Source: Polyangiaceae bacterium (GTDB lineage Bacteria; Myxococcota_A; Polyangia; Polyangiales; Polyangiaceae). From it: DNA of 44,909 nucleotides. The position numbers and the translations under genes were made by a program. Positions 33,406 to 41,845 of this stretch are shown here, piece after piece; position 1 is the stretch's first letter; each line of letters starts with the position of its first letter. The DNA lies in assembly GCA_025937785.1 (NCBI GenBank), contig JAICQQ010000047.1, forward strand, positions 1 to 44,909. Reading direction: 5' to 3'. Under the pieces are notes generated by a model, which saw only the letters and a program-made list of their open reading frames with translations, was not told the DNA's origin and did no database searches.

Positions 33406-34188
33406 ATGGGTGTGGGTGGTCTCCGCGGGTGCGCTGTCAGCCTGGCAGCGTCCTGCCTGGTGGCTGCTGCTAGCGCTGGCGCCGAACAGGCGCCGCCGGC
33501 ACCGGTGAGCACCACGCCCGGGCACTTCGGTTCTCCGGCAGCCCCCGCGAATCCCAGCAGCGAACCGGCGCCGCCCATGAGCTGGGCGTTGCCCCCCGAC
33601 GCGGCTCGGCGCTATTCACCGTTCTTCAACGGTATGCTTGGCGGTATGTCGGTCGGCGAACGCTTCGACAGCGGCGCCTACTTCGGCGCAGAGCTGGGGG
33701 CCTTCTTCGACGCTTGGCGCGCCTCGCTCCGCGCGCTGTTTCCGTTCGGCGTGGAGCAAGAGGCGGGGCTGACCATGTCGAATCCCGAGTTCCGCTCGCT
33801 CGCTTCCACCAAGCCGGCGCTGATCTGGGGCGCGACGCTCGGCATGGCCCTCTACAGCGGGACGGGGTTCGTCGCGAGTCTCGGTGTCAACTTCATGAGG
33901 AGTGACGTGGCGGACTTCGGCAACATCCTCGGCGTGTCGCTACCGCTCGAATGGATCACCCGCCGCGGCGTGCGCGTCGGCATGGAACCAGGCTTCTTGG
34001 CAGCGTTCGGCGGCGAGGTCCTCGCTGCCTGTCAACCCGTCGACCCGTTCAGCCCGACTCAGCCCGACTGCGACGAAGGTGAGATCCGCGCATTCGATCG
34101 CGAGTCCGGCACAGGTTTGTGGCTGCACTTCCTGATAGGGATCCCCTTCGACTCCCCCGAGCCCGAGCCGGTGCCCGCCCCAAGGTAG
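33406..34188 (+). CDS. Exported outer-membrane-like protein, unrecognised family
   Basis: This 260-residue protein has a signal peptide (LRGCAVSLAASCLVAAASAGA, with the mature part beginning near residue 27) and a Pro-rich linker (28-60). It then has a domain with repeated amphipathic strands and Gly-rich turns: FFNGMLGGMSVGERFDSGAYFG, ALIWGATLGMALYSGTG and LGVNFMRSDVADFG, each read as separate strands. It ends WLHFLIGIPFDSPEPEPVPAPR. Strand pattern and signal suggest a small outer-membrane barrel or lipid-facing protein. Two Cys near the end (AACQPVDP and PDCDEGE) might pair. No family or function is recognised. Its stop is 10 bp from the convergent EAL gene. Confidence 0.7.
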   Translation: MGVGGLRGCAVSLAASCLVAAASAGAEQAPPAPVSTTPGHFGSPAAPANPSSEPAPPMSWALPPDAARRYSPFFNGMLGGMSVGERFDSGAYFGAELGAFFDAWRASLRALFPFGVEQEAGLTMSNPEFRSLASTKPALIWGATLGMALYSGTGFVASLGVNFMRSDVADFGNILGVSLPLEWITRRGVRVGMEPGFLAAFGGEVLAACQPVDPFSPTQPDCDEGEIRAFDRESGTGLWLHFLIGIPFDSPEPEPVPAPR

Positions 34189-34198
34189 TGGAGCCTCC

Positions 34199-34999
34199 CT
34201 ACTTCGCGCTGGGGCGCAGGGTGCGCCGCGTGATCCCTTGCAGCCAGTTCGGGTCCCACGACACGACGGGCGCAGGATAAGCGGGGCGCCCGAGCAAATA
34301 ACCCTGGGCGAGCGGCGCTCCGGACTCGCGAACCGCTCGCAGTTCGCCTTCGGTTTCCACGCCCTCGACGACCACCAGCGCCCCCAGCTCCGTGCACAGG
34401 TCCACCAGATAGTTCAAGCGCTCGCGCTTCGGGGTGTCCGTGTCCGCGTTGCTGATCAGGTTGCGGTCGAACTTGACCACGTCCGGCTCGAGCTCGAGCA
34501 CCCGAAACACGTCGGAATAGCCCGCGCCGAAGTCGTCGACCACGAGCCGCGCATCGACCCGCTCGCACACGTCTTTCAGCACGCGGCGCGTGAGCTCGGG
34601 CTGATCGAAGGCCGCTGACTCCGTCACTTCGAGGTACACGTCGTTGGCATGAAAGCCGATCGGATCGTCGGGGCGCACGAGCCAGCGCTCGCTGAGCTCG
34701 GCTGGGTGCAGGTTGACGAACAGCGCCGCCGGAATCTCGGAGCCGAAGCTGACGTCACGGATCATGCGGCCCAAGCGCCCGCAGCAGTGTTCGCGCTCGG
34801 CGTGGGCGAACAACGTAGGCGGAGCTCGGAACGCCTCGACCCTGCAGCGGACCAACGCTTCGTAAGCGAAGACGCTGCCGTCGGAGAGGTCGACGATCGG
34901 CTGGAAGGCAACGCCGATGTCGTCGGGCCGCAGCGCGCGCACGCTCGGCGGCCCAGGCGTGCTCTCGCGTGTCGGGTCCCGGCTCTCACTATCGTTCAT
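34199..34999 (-). CDS. EAL-domain cyclic-di-GMP phosphodiesterase
   Basis: This 266-residue protein is essentially one EAL domain. The signature is YEALVR (E47-A48-L49), followed by LFVNLHP, EVTES, the metal-binding pair in VVDDFGAGYSD, the catalytic Lys in DVVKFDRNL, VVEGVETE and AQGYLLGRP. All the usual metal and catalytic residues seem present, so it should hydrolyse c-di-GMP to pGpG. A short polar N-terminus (1-25) carries no sensor domain and there is no membrane segment, so regulation must come from partners or ligand-driven dimerisation. No diguanylate cyclase is nearby. Start ATG 34999. Confidence 0.92.
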   Translation of the reverse strand: MNDSESRDPTRESTPGPPSVRALRPDDIGVAFQPIVDLSDGSVFAYEALVRCRVEAFRAPPTLFAHAEREHCCGRLGRMIRDVSFGSEIPAALFVNLHPAELSERWLVRPDDPIGFHANDVYLEVTESAAFDQPELTRRVLKDVCERVDARLVVDDFGAGYSDVFRVLELEPDVVKFDRNLISNADTDTPKRERLNYLVDLCTELGALVVVEGVETEGELRAVRESGAPLAQGYLLGRPAYPAPVVSWDPNWLQGITRRTLRPSAK

Positions 35000-35167
35000 G
35001 CGCGTCGTCTGTCGCGCTCGCTAACCCACCACTGCCCTCACTCACGAGCCGACGCCACAGGTTAGCACAGGCAACGCGTGCTTCTGCTGGGCAACTTTCG
35101 GGACCACGCTTCCCCTCACCGGCCTACACTGGAGAACGGCGGCGCGAACAGCGAGCACGAAACGCGA

Positions 35168-35203
35168 CGATGCCCGGCGTCTCCACGGAGAGGCCGGGCA
35201 TCG
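35168..35203 (-). terminator. Strong hairpin after lipoprotein gene
   Basis: CGATGCCCGGC (35168-35178) and GCCGGGCATCG (35193-35203) form an 11-bp perfect stem, with a further TCTC/GAGA stem in the loop. It begins 22 bp beyond the minus-strand stop at 35226 and is followed on that strand by tcgcgtttcg, a weak T-tract, so it likely terminates that gene. Confidence 0.65.
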
Positions 35204-35225
35204 CAATGCCTCGCGGCGACTCGAC

Positions 35226-35984
35226 TCAGTCGGTCGTGCCGGCGAGGGCGGTGATGCAGATGTCGAAGTCGTAGCTGGCCGAGGTGTTCGTAACGTACTG
35301 CCAGTGAATCGCCTCGAGCTTCGTGGCGTCGGGGGTGGGCAGCGTCGTGTCGTTCATCCAGCAGCTCTGGTACATCTCGCTGAGCTTGAAGGTGTTGGCA
35401 CCCGCTGCAGTGATCTTCTTGCAGTAGTTGTTGCTGTCGCCCGCGACCTTGATGTTGAAGCGCAGCTCGCCACCGGCAGGGATCGGGCTGGCGCCCTCGA
35501 TCATGAACGAGAAGCCGGTCAGACCCGCCGCCGCGGCGTCGAAGGCGAGGGCCGCGTCCATGCCCTCCTCTTGCTTGAGGTTCAAGCCGATCGCGGCACC
35601 CCAGAAGTCGTCGTAGGCGTCGGAGCCGTCCGTGTTCTTGCCGTCCACCTTGCCGGCGGTGCCCGTGGCACAGATCTGTGCCCCGCTGTCAGCGAAGCTC
35701 TCGGGTGTAATCAACGACGTCCCAATGATGGTGTCGCCGTCAGCGTCTTCCGGATTGTCCTTGAAGGTGTAGAACGCTCCCTGAATCAAGAACGGGTTTT
35801 CGGCGAATGGTACCCAGCCGTTGCTGAACGGAATCGGGGTCCCCGTCAGCATTCCGCCGCCGCCCGTGGTGCTAGCAGCCGCGGACGAGGTGTCCCCCTC
35901 TTCGCTCGAGCTGTCACAGCCGGCGAGCCACAAGGAACCCAAACCAACACTCAAACCCATTAGTGCACGCAATGTCCAAGCCAT
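35226..35984 (-). CDS. Lipoprotein with carbohydrate-binding-like beta-sandwich
   Basis: ATG 35984 gives MAWTLRALMGLSVGL followed by a lipobox (WLAGC, Cys about 23); ATG 35960 and an upstream TTG are less likely. The mature 230 residues have a Ser/Thr/Gly linker and then a beta-rich domain: GWVPFAENPFLIQGAFYTFKD over two strands, FWGAAIGLNLKQ, FSFMIEG and a final LEAIHWQYVTNTSASYDFDICI. The order and the closing strand resemble CBM11-like/galactose-binding jelly-roll domains that many myxobacterial lipoproteins carry. Four Cys may form disulfides. It probably sits on the cell surface. It is followed by a strong terminator hairpin, so it is likely monocistronic. Confidence 0.75.
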   Translation of the reverse strand: MAWTLRALMGLSVGLGSLWLAGCDSSSEEGDTSSAAASTTGGGGMLTGTPIPFSNGWVPFAENPFLIQGAFYTFKDNPEDADGDTIIGTSLITPESFADSGAQICATGTAGKVDGKNTDGSDAYDDFWGAAIGLNLKQEEGMDAALAFDAAAAGLTGFSFMIEGASPIPAGGELRFNIKVAGDSNNYCKKITAAGANTFKLSEMYQSCWMNDTTLPTPDATKLEAIHWQYVTNTSASYDFDICITALAGTTD

Positions 35985-36272
35985 GGCGGGGGAATTAGCC
36001 CAAGAGCCGCAGCGGTTCAAGCATGGAAACGGCTCGCATTTTAGGCGTTTAGCCGCATCGACCAGGCGCGCGCTGAAATCTGGCAGCTTTCACGAGCGGT
36101 TGATGAGTTCGACCGCTCACGCTGGGCGCGAGTGATCTTGGAGAGTTAGCGCTTCACGTTTCCAGCGATGATGAAACTGCGCGGTGCGTGCGCGCAGAGC
36201 GTCCCGGCCCTGAGACACACTTCTTGAAAATTTAGCCCCAAAGAGTTTCGTCAATGTGCCGTTGAGTAGGGC

Positions 36273-37091
36273 GTGACCAGTTTTCCAGCTCTTGCCATCG
36301 ACCCTGCCGACGCTCACACCGCGGCCATCTCGGTCTGGGTCGAGCGCGCCGATCCGAGGATCGTCGCGCTGATCGGCGAGGCCTTGGGCTCCGAGGTGAG
36401 TATCGTGGAGGTGGATGTAGGACATCTTCCCCACCGGCGCGCGACCGCGCCCGGACCTTCGGTGCTGGTGTGTGATACCCGCCGGGCGGATCTAGGGCGA
36501 GCGATCGCAACGGCCGCCCAGCAGCCCGTGCCCGTGCCCGTGATCGCCCTGTGCGGCGACGACGATTCACACGCGGCTGCGGCTCACCTGCGCGCCGGGG
36601 CTTACGACTGCCTGACCCTGGCCGTTTCGAAGAACCTTTTGGCTGCGAGTATTCGCCGCGCTGCTGCTCATCATCAACTCATGAACGAGTTCCACGAGCT
36701 CGAACAGCGCGCGAACGACGGACTCGAACCAAAGCGCATGCAAAAACCCGATACAGGCAAACAATTGCCCAACGGAAGGTGGTTACACAACGTGCTCCCT
36801 CTCGACCCTTCGACCAAAACCAGCGAACACAACTCCCTATCCCTTGGCGGCGACTCCGATGTCGACCACGACGTGGTCGAGCCGTCGTTGTCTCCCGAAC
36901 AGCACTTGCGTCAAGGCCACCGCCTGGGCGAAGCCAAGGCCGACTTCGAGCGACGTTATCTCCAGGCGGCGCTGGCAAAGTGCCGCGGTAATCTCGCCGC
37001 AGCCGCGCGCTGCTCGGGCATGGACCGCTCCAACTTCCGGCGGCTGCTGAAGCGCTACGGACTGCATCCCGGCAGCGTCGAACGCGACTGA
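36273..37091 (+). CDS. Receiver-like and Fis-type HTH regulator without AAA domain
   Basis: The start is GTG with gagtaggg just before it. In the 272-residue product the N-terminal half (16-140) follows receiver fold order: VWVERAD (degenerate acidic pocket), the phosphoacceptor position occupied by D68 in SVLVCDTRR, and GAYDCLTLAVSKNLL, in which the Lys normally before Pro is displaced. A polar linker (140-215) leads to a Fis-family helix-turn-helix (about 228-262, LAAAARCSGMDRSNFRRLLKRYG), as in NtrC-type regulators but with no ATPase domain. It probably binds DNA and does not act on sigma-54. No kinase gene is next to it. Function unknown. Confidence 0.78.
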   Translation: MTSFPALAIDPADAHTAAISVWVERADPRIVALIGEALGSEVSIVEVDVGHLPHRRATAPGPSVLVCDTRRADLGRAIATAAQQPVPVPVIALCGDDDSHAAAAHLRAGAYDCLTLAVSKNLLAASIRRAAAHHQLMNEFHELEQRANDGLEPKRMQKPDTGKQLPNGRWLHNVLPLDPSTKTSEHNSLSLGGDSDVDHDVVEPSLSPEQHLRQGHRLGEAKADFERRYLQAALAKCRGNLAAAARCSGMDRSNFRRLLKRYGLHPGSVERD

Positions 37092-37135
37092 CACGGGCCG
37101 CGCTCCGCGCGAAGCGTCGCTACGCTTCGCGCGCC

Positions 37136-38452
37136 CTAGTCAGGTTGATACAGAACTCGCTGTGTCGGCTCTACGACGTAGTACGATTCGTAGCCACGGC
37201 GCCCAAACGTAGCGGCTCCAAAGGCGTTGACGACCACGGACAGCACGGCAGCCCCCCGAAACCAACGCCCCAAACCGTAGCCGCCCACGGCGAACAGCGC
37301 GAACAGAAACACCGCGTAGTCGCACGAGAAGCGGTAGCCGAACTGCACCCAGCCCGTGTTCTGGTAGAACAACGTCGGTACCGCGATGGCCAGGGCGCTC
37401 GCGAGCAGCGACCAGAACAACGCGGGGCGGCGGCGAGGCCAGAGCAACCACAGGTAGCCCGGCGTGGTGACCCACAGCGCCAGCCCGTGGGCGTTGATCT
37501 GAAAGGGAGGAGACTGCCCGGGCGGCGCGATCCACGGCAGGCTAGTCAGCACGACGCCGAGGTTCCGGGCGAGGTAGTGGTAGTCGAACAGGCCCCAGCG
37601 CTCGATGCGATCGTGCCAGCGCACGGTGAGGTAGCGGTAACCGAACTCGAAGCCGTCTCCGAACCGGGCCCAGTTGAGCAGCAGCGTCACTGCCAGCGCG
37701 AGCAGCACCGGAGCCGCGAACCCGGCGAGCTTCAGCGCGAGTAGCCGGCGATCGATCGCGCCCCGTTCGCAGCGGCAGGTGCGCCACGCTTCCAGCACGA
37801 ACAGCGGTGCAGCGAAGCACAAAGGGGTACGCGTCAAGAGCCCGAGCCCGAGCGCCACACCCGCCGCCAGCGGGCGCTCGGCGCCGAGCGCGAACAACAC
37901 GTAGGCGGCCGCGAGCGCGGTGCCGACCACGTGCGCGGCGTACCACACCGTGCCTTGCACGGCGCAAAAGAAATAAACGGTGCCGAACGCGAACAGCAGG
38001 CTCAAGAGCACGCGGGCGCGCTGATCGCCGACGCCGTACCCCATCCGCGCGAGCTTCTCGAGCACCAGGAAGACCAGCGCCGGCGCCAACCCTGCTAGCC
38101 CCAGAAAGTAAGCGCCGTCCGCGAGGCGCACCGCCTCGCCTCCCGCCAGCCACACCCCGGGCAACAGCACGAGCGCGGGGAACGGTGGGAAAACCACGAA
38201 CCAACGATCTCCGTAGCGGGCGAAGTCGTTCTGTCCGGCGTGCGCGGGTGGATCACCGCCGAGATCGAGGCGTCCTGTGAGCCAACCTTCCGCGAGCAAG
38301 GCGAAATGGTTGTAGCGCGTGTGTGTTTCGAAGAGCTCCGGCGCTGCCAACAGGGCGAAGCCTGCGACCGCGATCGCGTGGATCAGGGCAGCCAGCAGCC
38401 AGCGCCGCCGCCGCGGGTTTTCCCAAAAGCTCGCTCTCAGTCGCTCGATCAC
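37136..38452 (-). CDS. GT-C-like multi-pass membrane glycosyltransferase candidate
   Basis: The start is ambiguous: GTG 38452 (MIERLRASFWENPRRRRWLL) gives a short Arg-rich head before the first TM, while ATG 38563 would overlap the divergent DUF177 start. The product of about 438 residues has about ten membrane segments. After TM1 comes a periplasmic loop with HTRYNHFALLAEGW and DFARYGDRWFVVFPPFPA, a layout like the first loop of GT-C (ArnT/PMT-like) lipid-linked sugar transferases, with acidic and aromatic residues. It ends YVVEPTQRVLYQPD. It may glycosylate an envelope lipid or protein, but the substrate is unknown and it is not in a polysaccharide locus. Confidence 0.7.
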   Translation of the reverse strand: MIERLRASFWENPRRRRWLLAALIHAIAVAGFALLAAPELFETHTRYNHFALLAEGWLTGRLDLGGDPPAHAGQNDFARYGDRWFVVFPPFPALVLLPGVWLAGGEAVRLADGAYFLGLAGLAPALVFLVLEKLARMGYGVGDQRARVLLSLLFAFGTVYFFCAVQGTVWYAAHVVGTALAAAYVLFALGAERPLAAGVALGLGLLTRTPLCFAAPLFVLEAWRTCRCERGAIDRRLLALKLAGFAAPVLLALAVTLLLNWARFGDGFEFGYRYLTVRWHDRIERWGLFDYHYLARNLGVVLTSLPWIAPPGQSPPFQINAHGLALWVTTPGYLWLLWPRRRPALFWSLLASALAIAVPTLFYQNTGWVQFGYRFSCDYAVFLFALFAVGGYGLGRWFRGAAVLSVVVNAFGAATFGRRGYESYYVVEPTQRVLYQPD

Positions 38453-38561
38453 GGCAAAGCTCTCGGGGCCCACGGGTCGCCAAAAACGCGGCTCGAGGCC
38501 AGGGATACCACGGCTCGTAGATTGCGAGAGCCTTCCCGGGGCGCTACTAAGCACTACGCCC

Positions 38562-39317
38562 ATGACAGCGCCCTCGGCCGCAGGCCCCAACTTCGTGGTT
38601 CCCGTCAGAGATCTCGACGATGGCCCCAAAACCCTGAGCGGCGAGATCAGCATCGACTGGCTGCGCGCGGCGCTGGAAGGCTCCGAAGCCACCCCCGCCG
38701 AGCGAGCCGGTAGTCTCGAGCTGCAGCTCTCCAAAAACGGCCGCGACGTGTTGGTGCGCGGCGCGGCGCGCGTGCCGGTCATCGTCCCCTGCGCCCGAAC
38801 ACTCGCGCCCATTCCGCTCGAGCTCCAACCCGAGATACTGCTGCTGCTCCGCAAGGCAGAGCCCGCGGAACGGCCACGGACGGGGGCAGGTGCTCACGAC
38901 CCCAAGCCGTCGAAGGCTCAGCGGGGGAAGCGAGAGCGGAACGAGGCGGGCCGCGAGGCGGGCCGGCCCGGCCGCGCCAGCGCCCACCACGGTACGCGCG
39001 CTCAGGCCCGTGGCGGCTGGCCCGAGGATCCAGAGCTGGAGCCGATGGACGCCGCGCAAGACACCTTCGAAGGCGAGCAGATCGTGCTGGATTCGTTTCT
39101 CAGGGAGTTCATTTTGCTCGAGCTTCCCATGTTTCCCGTGAGGCAAGACTTGCCTTCGTTGCCGGTTGAGGTTAGGGCATCCGGCCCCGACGTCCGGCAG
39201 AACCCGGATGCTGGGGCCCCGTCACCAGAATCCGAAACGCCGCTGGACCCACGGCTCGCACCATTGGCAGAGCTCAAAGACCGGCTGCGGCAGAAGCAGA
39301 AGCAGAACAAGGAGTAA
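38562..39317 (+). CDS. yceD: DUF177 (YceD) family protein
   Basis: This 252-residue protein precedes rpmF, as YceD does in most bacteria, where it is linked to 23S rRNA and plastid-type rRNA accumulation. The core [18 protein letters not shown] (a VxCxRTL motif) and the C-terminal [21 protein letters not shown] are typical. A charged insertion (about 105-165, rich in Arg, Gly, Ala and Glu) makes it longer than the usual 170-180 residues. The tail [10 protein letters not shown] is basic. Start ATG 38562. The stop is 4 bp from the rpmF start, and AAGGAG inside the tail is the rpmF ribosome site. Confidence 0.9.
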   Translation: MTAPSAAGPNFVVPVRDLDDGPKTLSGEISIDWLRAALEGSEATPAERAGSLELQLSKNGRDVLVRGAARVPVIVPCARTLAPIPLELQPEILLLLRKAEPAERPRTGAGAHDPKPSKAQRGKRERNEAGREAGRPGRASAHHGTRAQARGGWPEDPELEPMDAAQDTFEGEQIVLDSFLREFILLELPMFPVRQDLPSLPVEVRASGPDVRQNPDAGAPSPESETPLDPRLAPLAELKDRLRQKQKQNKE

Positions 39318-39321
39318 GCCC

Positions 39322-39516
39322 GTGGCTGTCCCCAAGCGACGAAAGACCAGCAGCAAGCGCGACATGCGTCGTGCCAATCACGACAAAGTCAGCGCTCCGA
39401 CGATCGTCGGTTGCCCGAACTGCGAAGCGCCCATGGTGCCTCACCGAGTCTGTGGCTCGTGCGGCTTCTACAAAGGGCGCAGCGTACTGAAGACGGAAGA
39501 ACCGCAAGAAGGCTGA
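39322..39516 (+). CDS. rpmF: 50S ribosomal protein L32
   Basis: This 64-residue protein starts with GTG 39322 after AAGGAG 7 bases upstream. It opens [19 protein letters not shown] and carries the zinc-ribbon Cys pairs CPNC and CGSC, with [13 protein letters not shown] ending the family signature. It is placed directly after yceD, as expected. It is part of the large-subunit ribosome. The next gene is fabD, 16 bp away; plsX and fabH, often found here, are absent. Confidence 0.97.
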   Translation: MAVPKRRKTSSKRDMRRANHDKVSAPTIVGCPNCEAPMVPHRVCGSCGFYKGRSVLKTEEPQEG

Positions 39517-39532
39517 GCCTTCCGAGCGCGAC

Positions 39533-40486
39533 GTGACCCCGACGAGAACCGACCTTGCCTGGCTCTTCCCAGGACAAGGGTCACAAGCTGTGGGCATGGG
39601 CAAGGCGCTCGCCGCATGGTCGAAGCGCGCCCGTGCCGTGTACGACGCGGCCGACGAGGCGCTCGGCTTCGAGCTTTCCGCCCTGTGCTTCGAAGGCCCC
39701 GAAGAACTGCTGATTCGCACGGAGAACGCTCAGCCGGCGATCGTGACGACGAGCATCGCCCTGCTCGAGGCGTTGAGGGAGTGTTACGCCGAGCTGCCCT
39801 CGCCCGCCTACGCTGCCGGCCATTCGCTGGGTGAGTACAGCGCGCTGGTGGCGGCCGGAGCGCTCGGCCTGGCGGATGCCGTGCGCGTGGTGCGCGAGCG
39901 CGGGCGAGCGATGCAAGCGGCTGTCCCCGCCGGCGAAGGCGCCATGGCGGCCATCATGGGAGCCACCGACGAACAGATCGTCGCGCTCTGCGCCGAAGCC
40001 GCCGCGGGCGACGTGCTCGCGCCGGCGAACTTCAACGCGCCGGGGCAAACGGTGATCGCAGGCAGCCGCGCCGCAGTGGACCGAGCGCTGGAGCTCTCCA
40101 AGACCCAGAAACTGAAGGCGGTGCCGCTCAAGGTGAGCGCCCCGTTTCACTGCAGCCTGATGGCGCCCGCCGCTGCGAGCGTCGCGCAGAGCCTGGCCGC
40201 GATCAGCTTGAGGGATCCCGCGTTTCCGGTCGTCGCCAACGTCGACGCCCAACCCAACGCCGCGAAAAACCGAATAGCCGACCTGTTGGTGCGGCAGGTG
40301 GATTCGCCCGTTCGGTGGCATGCGTCGCTCCAGACCATCGCCAATGCAGGCGTCACCCGAGCGCTGGAGATCGGTCCCGGAAAGGTCTTGGCCGGCCTTG
40401 CCAAGCGCATCGATAAGCGGGTGAGCGTGTTGTCCGTGAACGACCAGGAGAGCGTCGAGAAAACCGCCGAGTTTCTGGCCTCGTAA
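39533..40486 (+). CDS. fabD: Malonyl-CoA:ACP transacylase
   Basis: This 317-residue enzyme transfers malonate from CoA to acyl carrier protein at the start of fatty-acid chain growth. The GQGSQ motif lies at 14-18, the nucleophile Ser98 is in AAGHSLGEYSAL, and the catalytic His is in SAPFHCSLM (about 206). It keeps the usual FabD length. The start is GTG 39533 and the ribosome site is weak. The gene follows rpmF directly and precedes fabG by 167 bp; the latter interval may carry its own promoter for the following genes. Confidence 0.97.
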   Translation: MTPTRTDLAWLFPGQGSQAVGMGKALAAWSKRARAVYDAADEALGFELSALCFEGPEELLIRTENAQPAIVTTSIALLEALRECYAELPSPAYAAGHSLGEYSALVAAGALGLADAVRVVRERGRAMQAAVPAGEGAMAAIMGATDEQIVALCAEAAAGDVLAPANFNAPGQTVIAGSRAAVDRALELSKTQKLKAVPLKVSAPFHCSLMAPAAASVAQSLAAISLRDPAFPVVANVDAQPNAAKNRIADLLVRQVDSPVRWHASLQTIANAGVTRALEIGPGKVLAGLAKRIDKRVSVLSVNDQESVEKTAEFLAS

Positions 40487-40653
40487 GGCTCGAACCCAGC
40501 GGTCGCCGCCACCCGCCGCCCTGCTCGACGCAGCGCAGCAACCTGTCAGCTTCCGGATCCGCATGCAAGTTTGTCCTTCACTTCGACGGAGTCGGTGGTA
40601 AACACGGCCGCGCCCGAGCTCCAGACGCAGATGCTTCGCGCGCACTTTTGCAG

Positions 40654-41400
40654 ATGTTCGACCTCTCAGGAAAAGTAGCTTTCATTACCGGCGGAAGTCG
40701 GGGGATCGGGCGTGCGGGCGCAGTGGCGCTAGCCCGACAAGGCGCCAAGACGATCCTGGGCTACGTCTCGAACGAGGACGCCGCTCGGCAGGCCGCAGAC
40801 GCCATCATCAGCGCCGGCGGGCGCGCCGACATCCTCAAGGTCGACGTTGCCGACAGCGACGCCTGTGAAGACGCCGCTGCACAGATCGCCAAGCAGGAAG
40901 GACGCGTCGACATCCTGGTCGCGAGCGCCGGCGTGGCGGTGGACGGCTTGCTGCTGCGGCTCAAAGCGGACGACTTCGATCGCATGATGGCCGTGAACGT
41001 GCGCGGCGCCCTGGCTGCCGCCAAGGGCTGCCTCAAGAGCATGATGCGGAACAAGCACGGCCGCATCATCTTCCTGTCCTCGGTGGTGGGCGAAATGGGC
41101 AACCCCGGGCAGACAGCCTACGCCGCGACCAAGGCCGCGCTGATGGGTGCCGCCAAGTCGATCGCGCGTGAATACGCGACCCGCGGCATCACCGTGAACG
41201 CGATCGCACCGGGTTTCATCGAGACCGACATGACGGCCGGCTTGAACGAAGAGCAACGTGCTCACATGCTCAAGTCGGTCCCGATCGGTCGCACCGGCAC
41301 GCCCGAAGAGGTGGCTGCGGTCATCGCTTTTTTGGCGTCGGACGAGGCCGCCTATGTCACCGGCCAGACGCTGCGCGTCAACGGCGGCATGTATGTGTAA
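40654..41400 (+). CDS. fabG: 3-oxoacyl-ACP reductase
   Basis: This 248-residue short-chain dehydrogenase reduces beta-ketoacyl-ACP with NADPH. The cofactor loop is TGGSRGIGRAG (12-22), the catalytic residues are Ser143 (LSSVVG) and Tyr156-x3-Lys160 (YAATK), and PGFIETDMT is present. The structural NNAG motif found in most FabG reads ASAG here (90-93). ATG 40654 is preferred to the in-frame TTG 40648. No strong ribosome site precedes it; a 167-bp gap after fabD leaves space for a promoter. It is followed by acpP after 83 bp. Confidence 0.95.
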   Translation: MFDLSGKVAFITGGSRGIGRAGAVALARQGAKTILGYVSNEDAARQAADAIISAGGRADILKVDVADSDACEDAAAQIAKQEGRVDILVASAGVAVDGLLLRLKADDFDRMMAVNVRGALAAAKGCLKSMMRNKHGRIIFLSSVVGEMGNPGQTAYAATKAALMGAAKSIAREYATRGITVNAIAPGFIETDMTAGLNEEQRAHMLKSVPIGRTGTPEEVAAVIAFLASDEAAYVTGQTLRVNGGMYV

Positions 41401-41483
41401 GGCATAACGTTCCACGCAACTAAGGACTACCAAGGAGAAACGGTTGGTTAGCCCGTCATCAAGCGGGTACCCCTGGAGGCAAC

Positions 41484-41726
41484 ATGGCAGAAAACGTGCA
41501 GGCCGAGGTCAAGCGAATCATCAAGGAGCAGCTCGACGTAGACGAGAAGGACATCAAGCCCGAGTCTTCGTTCATCGACGATCTCGGCGCTGATTCACTC
41601 GGGCTCGTGGAGCTGGTTCTTGCGTTCGAAGAAGCATTCGAGATCGACATTCCGGACGAGGACACCGAGAAAATCAGGACCGTCCAGGACGCGGTCGACT
41701 ACATCGAGAAGAACTCCTCGAGCTAG
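41484..41726 (+). CDS. acpP: Acyl carrier protein
   Basis: This 80-residue acidic protein has the phosphopantetheine attachment site in [10 protein letters not shown] (Ser38) and the helix [14 protein letters not shown] typical of ACP. GGAGG lies 8 bases before ATG 41484, a strong ribosome site suited to a highly expressed gene. It carries the growing chain for FabD, FabG and FabF encoded around it. It is separated from fabF by 119 bp. Confidence 0.98.
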   Translation: MAENVQAEVKRIIKEQLDVDEKDIKPESSFIDDLGADSLGLVELVLAFEEAFEIDIPDEDTEKIRTVQDAVDYIEKNSSS

Positions 41727-41810
41727 GCCGCTCTCCGAGGGCACTCGCTCGGTTTCACCCCCCAACACTGGCAACTACTTTTTTGGCTCGTTAGCCCAAC
41801 ACGGACTCGG

Positions 41811-41833
41811 GGCTTCTTGCTTCTCACGAAGCC
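41811..41833 (+). promoter_or_regulatory. GGCTTC/GAAGCC stem-loop before fabF
   Basis: A 6-bp inverted repeat with an 11-nt loop ends 12 bp before the fabF ATG. A weak ribosome site follows, so the hairpin might modulate fabF translation or end part of the acpP transcripts. This is only structural evidence. Confidence 0.25.
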
Positions 41834-41845
41834 TCGAGACTCACT

